From the NCBI GenBank assembly GCA_900540865.1, contig UQHH01000001.1, positions 90,868 to 154,867 on the forward strand: DNA of 64,000 nucleotides. Reading direction: 5' to 3'. Positions 43,450 to 52,750 of this stretch are shown here, piece after piece. Source of the DNA: an uncultured Oscillospiraceae bacterium. GTDB lineage: Bacteria; Bacillota; Clostridia; Oscillospirales; Acutalibacteraceae. A program made the position numbers and the translations under genes. The notes below the pieces were generated by a model that had not been told where the DNA came from, did not search any database, and saw only the letters and a program-made list of their open reading frames with translations. The first letter of the stretch is position 1. Each line of letters begins with the position of its first letter.

Positions 43450-45096
43450 TCAATCATCTTTTTCTTTCTCGAAATCCCTGATACTGCCGCTGTGCGCGTC
43501 AATATCGTATTGGTACTCAAACCCGCCGTTTTTAAAGGATACCTCATACACCGCCGTACCGTCATCCCTGTCAAGCTCGCATTCCAGCTCACGTACGGCG
43601 CTTTGTGAGAGCCCCGCGTGCTTGAGCGCAATCTCACGCGCCCTGCCTTCCCCTATCAACTGCCTGGAAGGGGCGCTTGAAGCGCTTTGATTTCCGTCAT
43701 GTGTATATTCTTTTTCATAGTCGAGGATTTTACCGTTTACGGCGTCTATTTCGTAATCATATTCTGTGTTCCCAGATATAAACGATATGTCGTAATGCGG
43801 GTTTCTTCCCTTTTCCAGCTCTGCCTCCACCTTCTTTGCGGTAGAAGCCGAAACGCCGGCGTGCCCGAAAGCAATTTCCTTTGCTTTTTTGGCACCGATA
43901 TAAGAAGCCTGCGCGGTGGACGAGGTTTGCGTGTTATGATTTCCGTGGCCATTGTCTTTATCATTCGGGCGTACGGCGCCGCTGTTCCCATTTCCGCCGT
44001 TTGGCCGGGAGCTTACAGTACCGGCGCTGCCGTTATCCGGCCGGGAGGAGGAGGCGTTATAATCGTCATCATCTCTATCGCTGCCGTCGTCCCTCTCGTC
44101 GTCTTTATCATCGTCGTGCGCTTTGCCCATTTCTGTGTCATAAAAAAGGATTTTCCCCGTAAGCGCGTCGACGGTAACGTCATATTTCCTGCCCGCGCTG
44201 CAAAACTCAACTTCATAAACCATCGCGCCGTTTTCACAGTCCAGCTCGACTTCTAAGCGCGACACACCGGCCGCCTTGACGCCCGCGCGGTCAAACGCCG
44301 CCTGCTTTGCCTTTTCTTCACCAATATACGCCTTGTCGCTTGCGTTTCCTGAAACGCTTACATTGTCGAGCGACGCGTTTTTCGATTCAGAGAGCAAGTT
44401 GAGGTCGTTAATCGGCATTTTCGCAAGCTCTTCAAATTTGAGCGCCGGATTTTTTTCGATTATTTTTTGAATCAGGGACGCTTTCCCAAGGGAAATGCCG
44501 TTTTCCTCAGCAAGCTTTCGCAGCGCCTCATCGTCTATTGGAACGACCTGGCTCAGAACAGAACCGTCGACTGAGCTTGAGCGGAGCAGGCTGTCGATTT
44601 CCTGCGCGATTTTCTGTTTGAGCGAATCGCACTTTTCCCCGTTTTCGCCTTCTACCGAAATTAAAATAGAATTTTGAAGCTCGTCGATAAAGCCGTTTTT
44701 CAGCATGGAACCAATTATCGCGTTGACCGCGACGTCCAGGTCGGTATTCTTCAAATCCATATCTTTCAGGATGAGCTCCCCGTCGCCGTTTTTTGCGTTG
44801 GCCTCGAGCACCCGCTCACCGCGGTTGATTTTCAGCTCGACGCTGGGGTTGACGTCCAGCGCGATAATGGAATCTACGTGATAATAAGCACCCGCTCCGA
44901 CTCCTACGCCGGCGAGCGCGAGGATAACGACTGCCGCCGCCACAGCGGCCCATCGTTTGATGTGTTTTTTATATGACGTCATTTCAATCACCTTTTCCCG
45001 CTTTCTTTCACAGCCGGAGACGACCTGCTCGAGAACGTCTGGGACAGAATGCGTGACAGCGTCATGCAAATAGGTTTCTATCTCTCTGTTTTTCAT
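43450..45096 (-). CDS. RsgI-like anti-sigma factor with three PepSY domains
   Basis: Single-pass membrane protein of 548 residues. The cytosolic N-terminal part (1-47) should bind the sigma factor. A helix lies at about 48-70. The outside part begins with the RsgI-type signature VDSIIALDVNPSVELKINR (about 73-91), continues to about 255, and then carries three PepSY domains, each starting with a YIGEEKAKQAA-like helix and ending with DALTGKIL-like strands. An Asp/Asn/Ser-rich linker separates PepSY 1 and 2. PepSY replaces the carbohydrate-binding modules seen in cellulosomal RsgI proteins. Its ATG directly follows the stop of the sigma gene (TGAATG), a sign of coupled translation. Confidence 0.85.
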   Translation of the reverse strand: MKNREIETYLHDAVTHSVPDVLEQVVSGCERKREKVIEMTSYKKHIKRWAAVAAAVVILALAGVGVGAGAYYHVDSIIALDVNPSVELKINRGERVLEANAKNGDGELILKDMDLKNTDLDVAVNAIIGSMLKNGFIDELQNSILISVEGENGEKCDSLKQKIAQEIDSLLRSSSVDGSVLSQVVPIDDEALRKLAEENGISLGKASLIQKIIEKNPALKFEELAKMPINDLNLLSESKNASLDNVSVSGNASDKAYIGEEKAKQAAFDRAGVKAAGVSRLEVELDCENGAMVYEVEFCSAGRKYDVTVDALTGKILFYDTEMGKAHDDDKDDERDDGSDRDDDDYNASSSRPDNGSAGTVSSRPNGGNGNSGAVRPNDKDNGHGNHNTQTSSTAQASYIGAKKAKEIAFGHAGVSASTAKKVEAELEKGRNPHYDISFISGNTEYDYEIDAVNGKILDYEKEYTHDGNQSASSAPSRQLIGEGRAREIALKHAGLSQSAVRELECELDRDDGTAVYEVSFKNGGFEYQYDIDAHSGSIRDFEKEKDD

Positions 45097-45672
45097 TCAG
45101 ACCACCTCCGACAGCTGTTTTTTCAGCTTTCCCATTGCCCTGTGGTATTTGGATAAAACTGTAGGCAGGGGAAGGCCAAGGAACCCGGCGATTTCCCTGT
45201 GCTTGAAGCCGGAAACCGCGCGCAGCATAACAATCTGGCGTTCACAATCGGATAAAACCGTCATTGCCGCTTCCAGCACGATTTTTTCCTCCGTGCTCTG
45301 CGGGTACGCGGCGCGGCTTGCGGGTACGGCCTCTTCTAGAGGCAGCCCGCTTTCCTTTTTGTGTTCGCGCAGCTTCATCAGGCACAGGTTTTTCGTGACC
45401 GTCAAAACCCACGCCATCGGCTTACCCTTCGGGGTGTAATCCTTCGCCGCCGTATACACCTGCAGGAACGTTTCCTGCAGGGCGTCCTCCGCGTCCTGCC
45501 TGTTGTGTAAAATAGACAAGGCAAAGCCATAAACCGGAGCCTTCGCCTCTTCATAGAAGGAGCAAAGGGCGTCTTTATTGCCCCGCGCCATTTCCAATAG
45601 AAGCTTTTCCAGCCTGTCCAGGTTCCGTATATTTTCTGTTTTATTTGCAGACGTCATACAAATGAAAAGCAT
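45097..45672 (-). CDS. ECF-type RNA polymerase sigma factor
   Basis: Cytosolic sigma-70 family protein of 191 residues. ATG at 45672 has AGGAG 8 bases upstream; a longer frame begins before this site. Region 2 is visible as FYEEAKAPVYGFALSIL and DAEDALQETFLQVY; region 4 as LSDCERQIVMLRAVSG followed by the helix-turn-helix HREIAGFLGLPLPTVLSKY. The gene is followed without a gap by its presumed membrane anti-sigma factor. A TATAAT box is visible on the minus strand at 45750-45755, but no good sigma-A -35 element goes with it, so self-activation through another -35 is possible. Confidence 0.88.
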   Translation of the reverse strand: MLFICMTSANKTENIRNLDRLEKLLLEMARGNKDALCSFYEEAKAPVYGFALSILHNRQDAEDALQETFLQVYTAAKDYTPKGKPMAWVLTVTKNLCLMKLREHKKESGLPLEEAVPASRAAYPQSTEEKIVLEAAMTVLSDCERQIVMLRAVSGFKHREIAGFLGLPLPTVLSKYHRAMGKLKKQLSEVV

Positions 45673-45809
45673 GGCTTTTTCTCCTGTCATAAGGTTAATG
45701 CACAGCAGGCGCGTTTTATTGCAGTAAATGGAAAATTTTTTCCATATCCATTATAGCGTATCACATTCCAGAATACCAGAGGCCGTATAAAAAAGGCCGC
45801 ACGCAGAAC

Positions 45810-45837
45810 AAACGCCCGCTTTAAAAGCGGGCGTTTT
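45810..45837 (-). terminator. Terminator of the sugar catabolic operon
   Basis: An 11-bp stem (AACGCCCGCTT and its complement) with a tight loop lies 18 bases past the stop of the last operon gene. The downstream T-rich stretch on the minus strand is short. Confidence 0.65.
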
Positions 45838-45854
45838 GCTGATATTTCAAATTT

Positions 45855-46706
45855 TTATTTCTGTTGATGCAGGCGTTCTTTGATATACGCAAGCCCCTTT
45901 ACGGCGATATCCTCTTTGCAGGGCGCCATTTCACGCCAGATGTGCAGACGCGAGGCAAGCGCCGGTACGGAGGTGTCGAACGCCTCTATCGTCAGCCAGC
46001 CGTCGTACCCGATTTCACTGAGTGCTTTGAAAATTGCATCTGGAACTGCGCAGCCTGTGCCGGGTATGCCGCGCGTATTCTCTGAAATATGCACATGCCT
46101 GATATATTGCCCCGCTTCTCTAATCGACCGCGCCAGGTCGAGCTCTTCCATGTTTCCATGGCAGGTGTCGGCATGGATGCCGAAGTAAGGGGAATCGATG
46201 CGCTTCACGATGCACAGCGCCTGCTCGATTGTATTGACGAAATACGTCTCGAACCTGTTAATCGGCTCACCCGCCAGAGTGATCCCGTACTCCCGCGCAT
46301 ACGGCAGGATTTGGCGGTAGGTATCCACACACCAGCCTATCTCATCTTCTGTGGGGCCGGCGCCCGTAAAACGGCCAAGGCCCTGATAAAGCGGGCCCGC
46401 GATGACGTTTGCGCCAAGGACGGCCGCCTTTTCAATGCAAGCCTTCATATAGCTGACCGCACAAAGGCGCAGGGCAGGGTCTGGGCTTATGGGGTCCGCT
46501 TTATCCGCCGGCATAGCAATGATTCCTGTCGCTCCCAATGAAAGGCGTTTTAGCTCCTGTGAAAATAAAAGGGTATCCTCCGGCGTCATGTCGTCCAACG
46601 GGAATTCCACGCCGTCAAAGCCCCATTCCTTTATCTGCCGCAAAAGCGGGAGATGCTCCCTTGTAGGCCTGTCCGTCCAAAGCAGCAGGTTCATCCCGAT
46701 TTTCAT
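45855..46706 (-). CDS. Ketose 3-epimerase-like sugar isomerase (tagatose/allulose epimerase family)
   Basis: Cytosolic TIM-barrel enzyme of 283 residues in the sugar phosphate isomerase/epimerase superfamily. Motifs match D-tagatose/D-allulose 3-epimerases: GVEFPLDD, AGEPINRFETYFVNT with a metal-binding Glu near 150, GIHADTCHGNMEE (Asp and His), HVHISENTRG and IEAFD with the second metal Glu. It would interconvert free ketoses at carbon 3 using Mn or Co. It is the last gene of the catabolic operon, 25 bases after the cupin gene. The exact sugar is unknown. Confidence 0.85.
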   Translation of the reverse strand: MKIGMNLLLWTDRPTREHLPLLRQIKEWGFDGVEFPLDDMTPEDTLLFSQELKRLSLGATGIIAMPADKADPISPDPALRLCAVSYMKACIEKAAVLGANVIAGPLYQGLGRFTGAGPTEDEIGWCVDTYRQILPYAREYGITLAGEPINRFETYFVNTIEQALCIVKRIDSPYFGIHADTCHGNMEELDLARSIREAGQYIRHVHISENTRGIPGTGCAVPDAIFKALSEIGYDGWLTIEAFDTSVPALASRLHIWREMAPCKEDIAVKGLAYIKERLHQQK

Positions 46707-46730
46707 ACGGCTTTCCCCCTTCCCATCCGT

Positions 46731-47948
46731 TTATAAAAACTGTTCTGCGTCGGGGTTTGCGGGCCCGAAGTGCTTGAGCATGACAAGCGGGCTTTTCTTG
46801 CTGAAATTTTGAATGGTAACACCCTTTTTTGCCGCGTCGAAGCAAACATACATTTCATCCGCAGTAATATCGTCGTAGCCAATCATCGCGGGTGTTTCAA
46901 TTTCGATTCCATTCATTGTGCCGTAGCCCTCCATCATAATCAGGCCGTAGGCCGCAGCGTCCTTGATGGTAACCGTTTGTCCCGGCAGGATGGTCAGCTG
47001 TTTTGCGGAAAAATCCCCGGAGCCGTAAACGACCCATTCCTCCCGGTAGCCCTCGTTTTCCATTTCTTCAAGCGGCATGACGGGAACAGGCTCGTGATAG
47101 TGGTTCTTTTTGAAATCCGGGTCGAGGTTTGCCTCCCAATCGATGGAATCGGCGATATAGCTGTAGTCGTCCTTTTTGTCGTCGGTATAAAACTTGGTCA
47201 TTAGCTCGCGTTCCATGAACTTGTCGTGCACCATAGACTGCCAGAAGGACGATGTATCGCTGACGCGCTGCGGCTCGTAGGTCACAAAGGAGCCGGGCGC
47301 GTGCAAAATGCCAGCCGGAATGTTCCAGCCGGTGCCGAGCTTTAATTTAAACGCCGCGGAATGCTCGACGATGCCATTGTCGCCATATCTGCCCCAATGG
47401 GAGATACAATCGACGATGTCCTCCTTTGAAGTGCCCGGAAGCAGTCCGAAATACGTATATGCGCTGTGGTAGTCGATTGCGTTTAGCTGGTACGGGAAGA
47501 AATACGCCTCCGGCTTGGAATGCGCGCCGACCTTCTGTGCGTCCTGCTCCAATAGGTGCACATGGAACGGTATCGGCGCCTGGAAATCGTAAAATTTTGC
47601 AAAGGACTGCAAACAGCCGTATTTGTCCATAATTTTCTTGCCCAAAATCGTATCGCCCGCCGCTTCAATCGCGTCCTTTAAGGTGATTAGCTCCTCCCCG
47701 CCGTTTAACACGACGAAGCTCAAGCCTTCGTTTTCGAGCGTCAGCTCGCCGTTGTCCGCCATACCCGTGGAGGAAAACCACCGCTCGCATACGCCGCCGT
47801 GCTCCGCGCCAGCGCGGTACAAATCATCCGGATTGAGCTTTAGCCGCTTGCCGGGCGGGAGTAACGTGCGGTGTACCCAGCACGGCTTTAAATTGAGCAC
47901 GCCGTTTGAACGTTTGATTTCTTCTAAAATTTTATCCCTGATATTCAT
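46731..47948 (-). CDS. Cupin-fold phosphomannose-isomerase-like protein
   Basis: Protein of 405 residues, cytosolic. It carries two cupin-like halves; the first has the metal-type motifs IPFHVHLLEQD, SKPEAYFF and PAGILHAPG, resembling class I mannose-6-phosphate isomerases but too divergent for a firm name. The C-terminal half (about 300-405) is a second, small jelly roll with LTILPGQTVTIKDAA. Its place in an operon with an epimerase, dehydrogenases and a kinase suggests an isomerase for the same sugar. AAGGAAGG precedes the ATG. Confidence 0.75.
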   Translation of the reverse strand: MNIRDKILEEIKRSNGVLNLKPCWVHRTLLPPGKRLKLNPDDLYRAGAEHGGVCERWFSSTGMADNGELTLENEGLSFVVLNGGEELITLKDAIEAAGDTILGKKIMDKYGCLQSFAKFYDFQAPIPFHVHLLEQDAQKVGAHSKPEAYFFPYQLNAIDYHSAYTYFGLLPGTSKEDIVDCISHWGRYGDNGIVEHSAAFKLKLGTGWNIPAGILHAPGSFVTYEPQRVSDTSSFWQSMVHDKFMERELMTKFYTDDKKDDYSYIADSIDWEANLDPDFKKNHYHEPVPVMPLEEMENEGYREEWVVYGSGDFSAKQLTILPGQTVTIKDAAAYGLIMMEGYGTMNGIEIETPAMIGYDDITADEMYVCFDAAKKGVTIQNFSKKSPLVMLKHFGPANPDAEQFL

Positions 47949-48004
47949 CGTGAAACCTTCCTTCCGGTGTGGAATAATTTTAATTGAATTTCATAGTAAA
48001 GGGC

Positions 48005-48033
48005 GCTTGCCCCACCGTTTTGGCAGGGCAAGC
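48005..48033 (-). other. Intergenic hairpin after the binding-protein gene
   Basis: An 8-bp stem (GCTTGCCC / GGGCAAGC) lies just after the substrate-binding-protein stop, without a T-tract. It may stabilise the 3' end of the binding-protein mRNA. Confidence 0.5.
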
Positions 48034-48054
48034 ACGTTAAAAGAGCGGAGGTAT

Positions 48055-49056
48055 TTATTTAATATATTCTTCTACATTTTCCTTTGTAACGACCTTCGGC
48101 TCGATGAGTGTTTCTTTTTCAACCGTTTCGCCGCCTATCGCCTTGATAAGCAGATCCATGCCGGTGTTTGCTTCGCCGTGGAAGTCGTTGAAAATAGTCG
48201 CCTGGATGTTGCCGTCCTTGACCTCCTTCAGAACGTCCTGCTGGGCGTCGAGGCCATAGATTTTAATTTCCCCTGATTTACCGGCTGATTTGACCGCCTG
48301 CAGCGCGCCGATAGCCATGCCGTCGTTGTTGCAGACGAGCGCGTCGATATTTTTGCCGGTGGACAGCCAGTTCGATACGAGCTCGAGCGCGTCCTCAGAG
48401 TTCCAGTTTGCTTCGCCGTCGAATACCGTCTTGTATTTGTCTTCCTTGCCGGCTTCCTTGAGCGCGTCCTGGTAGCCCTCTGTAATGTCTATCTGCGCCG
48501 TCTGTCCGAGCGGGCCGTACAGGGTGCCGAGGTCAGCGCCGTCGGGGAAATCCTTCATGACCTGCTCCATCTTGAGCTTGCCGCCCGCCCTCAGGTTGCT
48601 GCCGACAAACGCCGTGCAGTCGTCCTGGGTCGAAACGGATTCATGAACGGTTACAAACGGGATATTCGCGGCCTTCGCGGCAGCAACGGCTGTTGTGATA
48701 CCGTCGAACGATACCGGGTCGATCAGAATACCGTCTACGCCCTCTGCGATGGCCTGCTCAATCTGGGAAATCTGCTTTGCGGGGTCGTTGTCCGCGATGT
48801 AGACCTTGCAGTTGACGTTCTTGGCCTTGGCCGCTTCTTCGACCGCTTCCCTCAGGCCGATTTGATACTCGTTGTCCTGGTGAGGGCCGAAATACGCGAT
48901 GTTGAGCGTTTCTGCTGTGCCGCCGCTTGAACCGCCGGAGCTGTTATCTGACGCCGGAGGCGCGGAGCTTTCCCCGCCGCCGGAGCAGCCTGCAAAAACC
49001 GCAGCCACACACAGGATTACCGCCATAAGGATTGCCCATTTTTTCATGCTTTTCAT
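48055..49056 (-). CDS. Sugar ABC transporter substrate-binding lipoprotein (ribose type)
   Basis: Extracellular receptor of 333 residues, lipid-anchored at Cys24 (FAGC), followed by a Gly/Ser/Pro spacer. The body fits the type I periplasmic-binding fold of RbsB-like proteins (Peripla_BP_4): LNIAYFGPHQDNEYQIGL, then EQAIAEGVDGILIDPVSFDG near 110, and NNDGMAIGALQAVKSAG near 240. AAAGGAGG lies 8 bases before the ATG at 49056. Together with the following-strand partners (permease and double ATPase) it forms a complete CUT2-type importer. The ligand is likely the polyol or ketose processed by the operon enzymes. Confidence 0.9.
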   Translation of the reverse strand: MKSMKKWAILMAVILCVAAVFAGCSGGGESSAPPASDNSSGGSSGGTAETLNIAYFGPHQDNEYQIGLREAVEEAAKAKNVNCKVYIADNDPAKQISQIEQAIAEGVDGILIDPVSFDGITTAVAAAKAANIPFVTVHESVSTQDDCTAFVGSNLRAGGKLKMEQVMKDFPDGADLGTLYGPLGQTAQIDITEGYQDALKEAGKEDKYKTVFDGEANWNSEDALELVSNWLSTGKNIDALVCNNDGMAIGALQAVKSAGKSGEIKIYGLDAQQDVLKEVKDGNIQATIFNDFHGEANTGMDLLIKAIGGETVEKETLIEPKVVTKENVEEYIK

Positions 49057-49137
49057 AATTTTTTCCTCCTTTAATATATTCCACAGCCGGTTTTTTCTCC
49101 GCTCTTAAGCGTTTCACCGACAAAGAATCCTAGGTTT

Positions 49138-50112
49138 TTATGCTTCCGCTCCCTTTTTTGCCTTGCTGCGCAAATCGAGGAACACTGCCACGACAATAAT
49201 GAGACCCTGGATAATGCTCTGGTAGAAGGCCGAAACACCCATGATGTCAAGGCCGTTTGTAATCACGCCGATAATCAGCGCGCCGACGACGGTACCCCAA
49301 ATGGAGCCGATGCCGCCCGTCATGCTTGTGCCGCCGATGACGACTGCCGCGATGGCGTTGAGCTCGTACCCTTCGGCGGAGGTAGAGCTGCCGGAGGAGA
49401 TACGCGAGGTCATCAGCACGCCGCACAGTCCCGCGAGCAGTCCGCAGATGACGAACACGAGCAGCTTGACGCGCTTGGTGTTGACGCCGGAAAGGCGCGT
49501 CGCCTTTTCATTGCCGCCTACGGCGTAAATCCGGCTGCCGATTACCGTCTTTTTAAGCAAAATATACCCGATAACCAGCACAACCACAAAGAAGATAACG
49601 AGGTTTGGAATCCCAAGAACAAAGCCGTTTGCAAGCTGTAAGAACGATTCGGAAATACCGAACACCGGCTTACCGTTACATAAGACCTTTGCGACGCCCC
49701 TTGCAATCATCATAGAAGCAAGGGTCATAATAAACGACGGGATTTTCAGGTAAGATACCGCAAAGCCGTTAATCAGCCCGAACAAAACGCCCGCGGCTAG
49801 GCCGACGAGGATTGGAAGGATGAGCGGCATGTTCTGGTCGGCAAGGCCGCCGAACATGGCGGAGCAGACGCTGCTGAACGCGATGATGGACGCGACCGAC
49901 AGGTCGATTTCGCCAGTCAGGATGACCAACGTCATACCGATTGCGAGTATTCCCGTAATGGAGCTTTGCTTGATGATGAGCATCAGGTTCTGCGGCGTAA
50001 TAAATGTCGGAGAAAAGATGGTCATCGCGATACATAAGAGCAGCAGCACCCAAAGGATTGCCGTTTTTTGCAGAAAGCTCTCTACTTTAGTTTTTCTGAG
50101 CGACAAATTCAT
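49138..50112 (-). CDS. Sugar ABC transporter permease (RbsC type)
   Basis: Membrane permease of 324 residues with about nine to ten helices. Diagnostic segments are GILAIGMTLVILTGEIDLSVASI near residue 60 and LNAIAAVVIGGTSMTGGIGS near 235, both typical of RbsC-like CUT2 permeases, which act as a homodimer. The start has GGAG upstream and overlaps the ATPase gene's end by four bases (ATGA), showing translational coupling. Confidence 0.92.
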   Translation of the reverse strand: MNLSLRKTKVESFLQKTAILWVLLLLCIAMTIFSPTFITPQNLMLIIKQSSITGILAIGMTLVILTGEIDLSVASIIAFSSVCSAMFGGLADQNMPLILPILVGLAAGVLFGLINGFAVSYLKIPSFIMTLASMMIARGVAKVLCNGKPVFGISESFLQLANGFVLGIPNLVIFFVVVLVIGYILLKKTVIGSRIYAVGGNEKATRLSGVNTKRVKLLVFVICGLLAGLCGVLMTSRISSGSSTSAEGYELNAIAAVVIGGTSMTGGIGSIWGTVVGALIIGVITNGLDIMGVSAFYQSIIQGLIIVVAVFLDLRSKAKKGAEA

Positions 50113-51620
50113 TGCTCTCCACCCCCGTTGTTATAAGCGTGCGCATAGGACATGATGTTCTCCTGTTCGATTTCTTCACCGGAAAGCTCACCTGTAATTT
50201 TTCCTTCGTACATGACGATGACACGGTTGCTTAAGCCAATGATTTCATTGAGCTCGGAAGATACCAGGACGACCGCCTTTCCGCTGAGCGCAAGATTATT
50301 GATGATTTTGTAAATTTCTATCTTCGCCCCGATATCGATGCCCCTTGTCGGCTCATCCAGAATAATAATATCGGGGTCGGAGAGCAGCCACTTTGCCAAT
50401 ACGATTTTCTGCTGGTTGCCGCCGCTCAAGGACATGACCGGCTGTAAAACTGAGCTGCATTTGATGGACAGCGCGCCGACCATTTCTTCCGTGTCCTGCA
50501 TTTTCTTTTTCTTGTTGAGGAAAACGCCCCATTTGCTGTTTTCCTTTTCCACGGCGAACTCGATGTTGTCGCTCACGCTTGAAATCAAATCGAGGCCGTA
50601 CTGCTTCTGTCCCTCCGGTATCAGCGCGATTTTCTGCGCCGCCGCGTGTGCCGGGCTCTTGATTACCATGTGCTTGCCCTTGACCTCTACAGAGCCGCCG
50701 TCGGGCTTTCTTTCACCGAAGAGCGTCATCATCGTTTCCGTACGCCCGGCGCCTACAAGACCAGCGAAGCCCACGATTTCTCCGCGCCTGACGCTGAAGC
50801 TCACATTCTCGAATTCGCCCTTTCTTGTAAGCCCGTCCACCTTGAGAATCGTTTCCCCGAACTCATTGTTCTTCGGCGGGAAAATATCTTCTATCTTACG
50901 GCCGACCATCAGGCGGATTAGGTCGTCCTCCGTCATGTTTTTCGTTTCATCCGTATGTACCATGTAGCCGTCGCGCATGACGGATATGGTATCGGTCAGC
51001 TCGAACAGCTCGTCGAGCTTATGGGAAATATAGATGATACTGATTCCCCTGTCCTTGAGCTTATGGATGAGCTTGAAAAGCTTTTCCGTCTCGCCCCTGG
51101 TAATCGAGGAAGTCGGCTCGTCCATTACGATGATTTTCGAATCGTAAGAAACGATTTTCGCAATTTCTACCATCTGCATTTCTGAAACAGACAAATCGCG
51201 CATACGCCGCATCGGGGAAAAGTCGAGGTCGAAATCCTGAAGATACTGCCGCGCGCGGCGGTTCATCTCTTTCTTATCCGCAAATCCGCGCTTCTTAATT
51301 TCGCGGCCGATAAACATATTTTCAGCAATCGTCATATCCGGCGCGTTATTGAGCTCCTGGTAAACCATCGAAATGCCGAGGTCGAGCGCGTTCCTGGGGC
51401 TTGAAATTTCCGTTGGCTTCCCATATAGGATGATTTCGCCAGCGTTTTTCTGGTACTCGCCCGTAAGGATTTTCATCAGCGTGGATTTACCCGCACCGTT
51501 TTCCCCAATAAGGCCTTTGATTTCCCCCTTTTGAAGGCAGAAATCCACCCCGAACAGAACCTGGACGTCGCCGAATTTTTTATCGATTCCCTTCATCTCT
51601 AAAATCGTGTCGCGTCCCAT
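50109..51620 (-). CDS. Sugar ABC transporter double ATPase (RbsA type)
   Basis: Protein of 503 residues with two nucleotide-binding domains. Domain 1 (about 5-235) has Walker A GENGAGKST, signature LSVSEMQMV and Walker B IIVMDEP. Domain 2 (about 250-500) has the degenerate Walker A GLVGAGRTE normal for this family, signature LSGGNQQK and Walker B IIILDEPTRGIDIG. This two-domain form serves CUT2 sugar importers. It begins right after the dehydrogenase gene and overlaps the permease. Confidence 0.93.
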   Translation of the reverse strand: MGRDTILEMKGIDKKFGDVQVLFGVDFCLQKGEIKGLIGENGAGKSTLMKILTGEYQKNAGEIILYGKPTEISSPRNALDLGISMVYQELNNAPDMTIAENMFIGREIKKRGFADKKEMNRRARQYLQDFDLDFSPMRRMRDLSVSEMQMVEIAKIVSYDSKIIVMDEPTSSITRGETEKLFKLIHKLKDRGISIIYISHKLDELFELTDTISVMRDGYMVHTDETKNMTEDDLIRLMVGRKIEDIFPPKNNEFGETILKVDGLTRKGEFENVSFSVRRGEIVGFAGLVGAGRTETMMTLFGERKPDGGSVEVKGKHMVIKSPAHAAAQKIALIPEGQKQYGLDLISSVSDNIEFAVEKENSKWGVFLNKKKKMQDTEEMVGALSIKCSSVLQPVMSLSGGNQQKIVLAKWLLSDPDIIILDEPTRGIDIGAKIEIYKIINNLALSGKAVVLVSSELNEIIGLSNRVIVMYEGKITGELSGEEIEQENIMSYAHAYNNGGGEQ

Positions 51621-51623
51621 GGG

Positions 51624-52715
51624 CTACCCTTCTTTCTCCAGCAAAATCATACCTTTGATTTTGTCCTTCGCGCCGGAATGCATGAATTCTATGCCCTTTA
51701 CGGTATCTTCAAGCGGGAAGGTGTGGGTAATCAGCGGTTTTATTTGCAGCTTACCGGACTCCAGCGCCTTCATCGCCGTGTTCCAGGTGAAGGGAGCAAG
51801 CCACGAAAAGCGGATGGTCTTGTTGGAGGTCAGCGTTTCAAGCGCGGGCACCTCTATGACGTCCCGCTCACCCGGCAGGCCGAAGAAAACGATGGTAGAA
51901 GCCTTTCCCGAAACCTCAAAGGCGTTTTGATAAGCAGCCTTTGCGCTGGTCGGTACGATAACTCGGTCAGCATACAGCCCGCCTGTCAGTTCTCTTACGG
52001 TTTCTTTTATGTCCGGTGTATAGTACAATGAATCTTTTTTCAGCGTGTTACAAACATAATCGGCTCCCGTCTGTTTCGCCATGGTAAGCGGGAAATCCTC
52101 AATATCGGTAACCAGCACCTTTCCCGCGCCGCGCAGCTTACACAGCTGGGCCATCATAATGCCCATCGCGCCCGAACCTATGACGACGACAAAATCGCCA
52201 ATCTGCACATCGAGGTTCTCGATGCCGTAGCAGGCGCACGCAAGCGGTTCAGCCATCGCGCCCTCCTGGTAGCTCATCCCCTCGGGCAGCTTGAATACGT
52301 TTGCGTACCCGACCTTGACGTACTGCGCAAAGCCGCCGTTAACGCTTACGCCGATGGTCGAGGTGTTCTCGCAAAGGTTCACCTTTGTTTTGCGGCACAT
52401 CGCGCAGGTATTGCATGGCTGCGGCGGATTGAGCGTTACACGGTCGCCGGGCTTGAAAAAGCCCTTTTGCGCGACATAGGAGCCCACCTCGGCAATCTCT
52501 CCGCTTATTTCGTGACCGATAATGAGCGGACCCTTGCCGTCAGGCGTTTCCAGCGGGCTTTTCCCAAAGTAATAGGAAACGTCAGAGCCGCAGATGCCGC
52601 ACGCTTTTACCTTTATGAGCACCTCTGTCTCAGAGATTTGCGGTATGTCCGTTTTTTGGTACTCCATGTGTTCCGGCTCATAGAATACGTTCGCCATCAT
52701 TTCTCTGTTTGGCAT
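51624..52715 (-). CDS. Zinc-dependent medium-chain alcohol/polyol dehydrogenase 1
   Basis: Cytosolic enzyme of 363 residues. The catalytic zinc motif ACGICGSD is near residue 40 with GHEISGE at about 68, the structural zinc cysteines are in PCNTCAMCRKTKVNLC (about 100-115), and the NAD loop is VVIGSGAMGIMMAQL near 180. The sequence is of the sorbitol/threonine dehydrogenase type. It is one of three related dehydrogenases in the operon. AAGGAGG lies 7 bases before the ATG. A role in oxidising a sugar alcohol to a ketose is likely but the substrate is unknown. Confidence 0.9.
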   Translation of the reverse strand: MPNREMMANVFYEPEHMEYQKTDIPQISETEVLIKVKACGICGSDVSYYFGKSPLETPDGKGPLIIGHEISGEIAEVGSYVAQKGFFKPGDRVTLNPPQPCNTCAMCRKTKVNLCENTSTIGVSVNGGFAQYVKVGYANVFKLPEGMSYQEGAMAEPLACACYGIENLDVQIGDFVVVIGSGAMGIMMAQLCKLRGAGKVLVTDIEDFPLTMAKQTGADYVCNTLKKDSLYYTPDIKETVRELTGGLYADRVIVPTSAKAAYQNAFEVSGKASTIVFFGLPGERDVIEVPALETLTSNKTIRFSWLAPFTWNTAMKALESGKLQIKPLITHTFPLEDTVKGIEFMHSGAKDKIKGMILLEKEG

Positions 52716-52750
52716 ATGGCATCCTCCTTCTTCTTTTCTGTTGCTGTGCG

